From Prevotella sp. (lineage in GTDB: Bacteria; Bacteroidota; Bacteroidia; Bacteroidales; Bacteroidaceae), in contig JAILAA010000089.1 in NCBI GenBank assembly GCA_024681875.1, positions 1 to 38,565 on the forward strand: 38,565 nt of DNA, given 5' to 3'. Within the stretch, counting starts at the first letter, position 1, and every line of letters begins with the position of its first letter. The notes under the pieces are model-generated. The model was given only the letters and a program-made list of their open reading frames with translations. It did not search any database and was not told the origin of the DNA. Below, one piece after another: positions 37,243 to 38,565 of this stretch. The position numbers and the translations under genes are program-made.

Positions 37243-38565
37243 ATGAACAAACAAACCATCATCACCATCCTGCTCGCCCTCGTAGCAATGGTTGGGCAGG
37301 CAAAGACATTCAAGACCATCAAGAACCCCGTGGCAATGGCCTGCGTAAATGTGTCGAGCGGCGAACTGAAAGCCCGTGTAGTTATCTTCAGAGACACTGC
37401 GACAACCGTACACTTCACAATGGAGTACCCCAAGGGACAGAGTTTCCAATTCGTCTCATCGTCCTATCTCATGGACGAGGACGGCAACCGCTACACGCTA
37501 CATTCTGCCGAGGGACTGAAACTCAACACATGGGTACAGTCGCCAGAGAGTGGCATCACCGAGTTTACCATGCATTTCGAGCCTTTGCCGAAGCGTACGC
37601 AGGTGTTCGACTTCATCGAGGGCGACGGAACCAGAGCATTCAAACTGTTAGGCATCCACGATAAGAAATACACAATAAAATATCCAACGATGCAGGAACT
37701 CGCCGATGCTAACCCGTGGACGGTGCCCGAGGACTGGTTCAAGACCGACACCATCACCGTGAAGGGCCGTATCGAGGGTTACGATGCGGAGCAGTTCGGC
37801 TTCACATCGATGGAATGCTATTTCGAGGACGTGTTCGAAAAAGACGATGCCACGCTGGTGCTCGACATTGCCGCCGACGGCTCATTCGAGAAGAAATTCC
37901 AGGCCAGCTATCCCATCCGACACAGTTTCCACACCTACGACTCAAAGGTGGATTTCGGGGAGTTGCCTTTCTTCGCCCGTCCAGGTGAGACCATCGACAT
38001 CACCGTTAAGAAAAACGAGCACGGCCGGTATGAGTGCTATTATAATAATGGCAGCAGCAAGGAGGTGGAGCGCTGGCTGAAGTCGGACATGAAATCATGG
38101 GGTTTGGTCTATCCCTTGGCCATGTTCAAGGGAAAGTTCAGCGAAGTGGGCGAGGTGGAGGAACGCACCTGGCAAAACATGCTCTACCGCCTGCAGGTGG
38201 AGAGCCGACGCAGCCATTTTACGCCTCAGGAAATGCAGTTGGCATTGGCCGAACTGCAAGTGAGTTTTGCTGAGGCCGTGATGGACTACGCAATGTATCA
38301 TGAAAGTGCCGTTAGGAAATATGAGCAGCGCGACGGTGTCTATTACGCAGAGATTACCGACAGCGTAGAGTTGAAGGAGCTGAGCAAGATGGAGAACTAC
38401 CAGGCGCTGCATCGTGTGGATTTCGACAACCCTTTGCTGCTGACGAGTAGCAGCTTTCCCATCACGCTCAACCGCATCCAGTATGCCGATCCTGTCAGGG
38501 CACAGCAGTACGAAGGGCTTATCGACGAGGACGGCGGCTATGTAAACAGCTATGAAAACGATAAG
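37243..38565 (+). CDS. Exported protein, probably TlpA-type disulfide reductase (3' end outside window)
   Basis: Open for 441 codons to the window edge, with no stop. Signal peptide MNKQTIITILLALVAMVGQA. Then a first beta domain with TEFTMHFEPLPKRTQVFDFIEGD and a second with ITVKGRIEGYDAEQFGF ... LPFFARPGETIDITVKKNE (DUF4369-like), then a helical linker (about residues 285-380). In Prevotella this order usually precedes a C-terminal thioredoxin (TlpA/AhpC) domain, which would lie beyond the window, so the call is an inference. It is in an operon with the gene 14 bp upstream. Confidence 0.55.
   Translation, partial: MNKQTIITILLALVAMVGQAKTFKTIKNPVAMACVNVSSGELKARVVIFRDTATTVHFTMEYPKGQSFQFVSSSYLMDEDGNRYTLHSAEGLKLNTWVQSPESGITEFTMHFEPLPKRTQVFDFIEGDGTRAFKLLGIHDKKYTIKYPTMQELADANPWTVPEDWFKTDTITVKGRIEGYDAEQFGFTSMECYFEDVFEKDDATLVLDIAADGSFEKKFQASYPIRHSFHTYDSKVDFGELPFFARPGETIDITVKKNEHGRYECYYNNGSSKEVERWLKSDMKSWGLVYPLAMFKGKFSEVGEVEERTWQNMLYRLQVESRRSHFTPQEMQLALAELQVSFAEAVMDYAMYHESAVRKYEQRDGVYYAEITDSVELKELSKMENYQALHRVDFDNPLLLTSSSFPITLNRIQYADPVRAQQYEGLIDEDGGYVNSYENDK

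Noticed and set aside
1..38565. tRNA, rRNA, intact IS element or integrase
   Set aside because: No cloverleaf, rRNA segment, transposase or integrase frame could be recognised on either strand.

Overview
The window looks like a chromosomal segment of a Bacteroidales bacterium, most likely Prevotella or a close relative. Evidence: many genes are preceded by the Bacteroidetes -7 box TAnnTTTG (three times with TTTG exactly 20 bp upstream), Shine-Dalgarno sequences are mostly weak, and the gene content is typical of the group (batABCDE aerotolerance operon, aldA-lutABC, OMP beta-barrel proteins, many small signal-peptide proteins). No rRNA, tRNA, CRISPR array or intact transposase was seen.

Layout. 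(1) 1-351: palindromic REP-like elements and a degenerate coding remnant. (2) 352-4646, minus: aldA-lutA-lutB-lutC, which would take L-lactaldehyde (from fucose or rhamnose) to L-lactate and pyruvate. (3) 4814-5770, plus: gluQ. (4) 5774-21551, minus: fourteen closely packed genes read from a perfect promoter in front of ftsY: ftsY, rimO, a small HU protein, a membrane-spanning HU/LysM-like protein, moxR, a DUF58 protein, the Bat genes (one a BatD-BatE fusion), a PAP2 phosphatase, queA and an AGCS symporter. (5) 21856-28937: redox and stress island with two AraC regulators, a ferritin-like protein, a 57-residue wHTH protein, rubredoxin, a flavin-binding split-barrel protein, an MBL-rubredoxin fusion, a ZIP metal transporter, a flavodoxin and two SnoaL-like proteins. 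(6) 28938-38565: accessory region with repeat-rich DNA, a truncated lipoprotein, a Crp/Fnr regulator, surface proteins, a Bro-N protein, a lipoprotein gene with an in-frame TGA, a membrane-anchored wHTH regulator next to an OMP beta-barrel gene, an orphan Xre/HipB-like regulator with a possible HipA scrap, a 21-bp tandem array, and two signal-peptide proteins, the last running off the window.

Hidden structure. The left half (0.9-20.7 kb) is peppered with clusters of 7-bp tandem repeats. They sit in gene junctions and also inside conserved genes (gluQ, queA, rimO, the lutB C-terminus, and the signal peptides of two Bat proteins). I noticed none in the right half, which instead carries 11-bp, 21-bp and palindromic repeats.

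Most promising for follow-up: (a) the heptad repeats as a source of in-frame protein insertions and signal-peptide sequence; (b) the HU-TM-LysM protein as a possible DNA-to-envelope tether; (c) the membrane wHTH regulator followed by three TGTCAG direct repeats at 11-bp period directly upstream of the -33/-7 promoter of the OMP gene, the geometry of a PhoB/OmpR-type operator; (d) a compact three-hairpin intergenic RNA candidate in front of an atypical rubredoxin.
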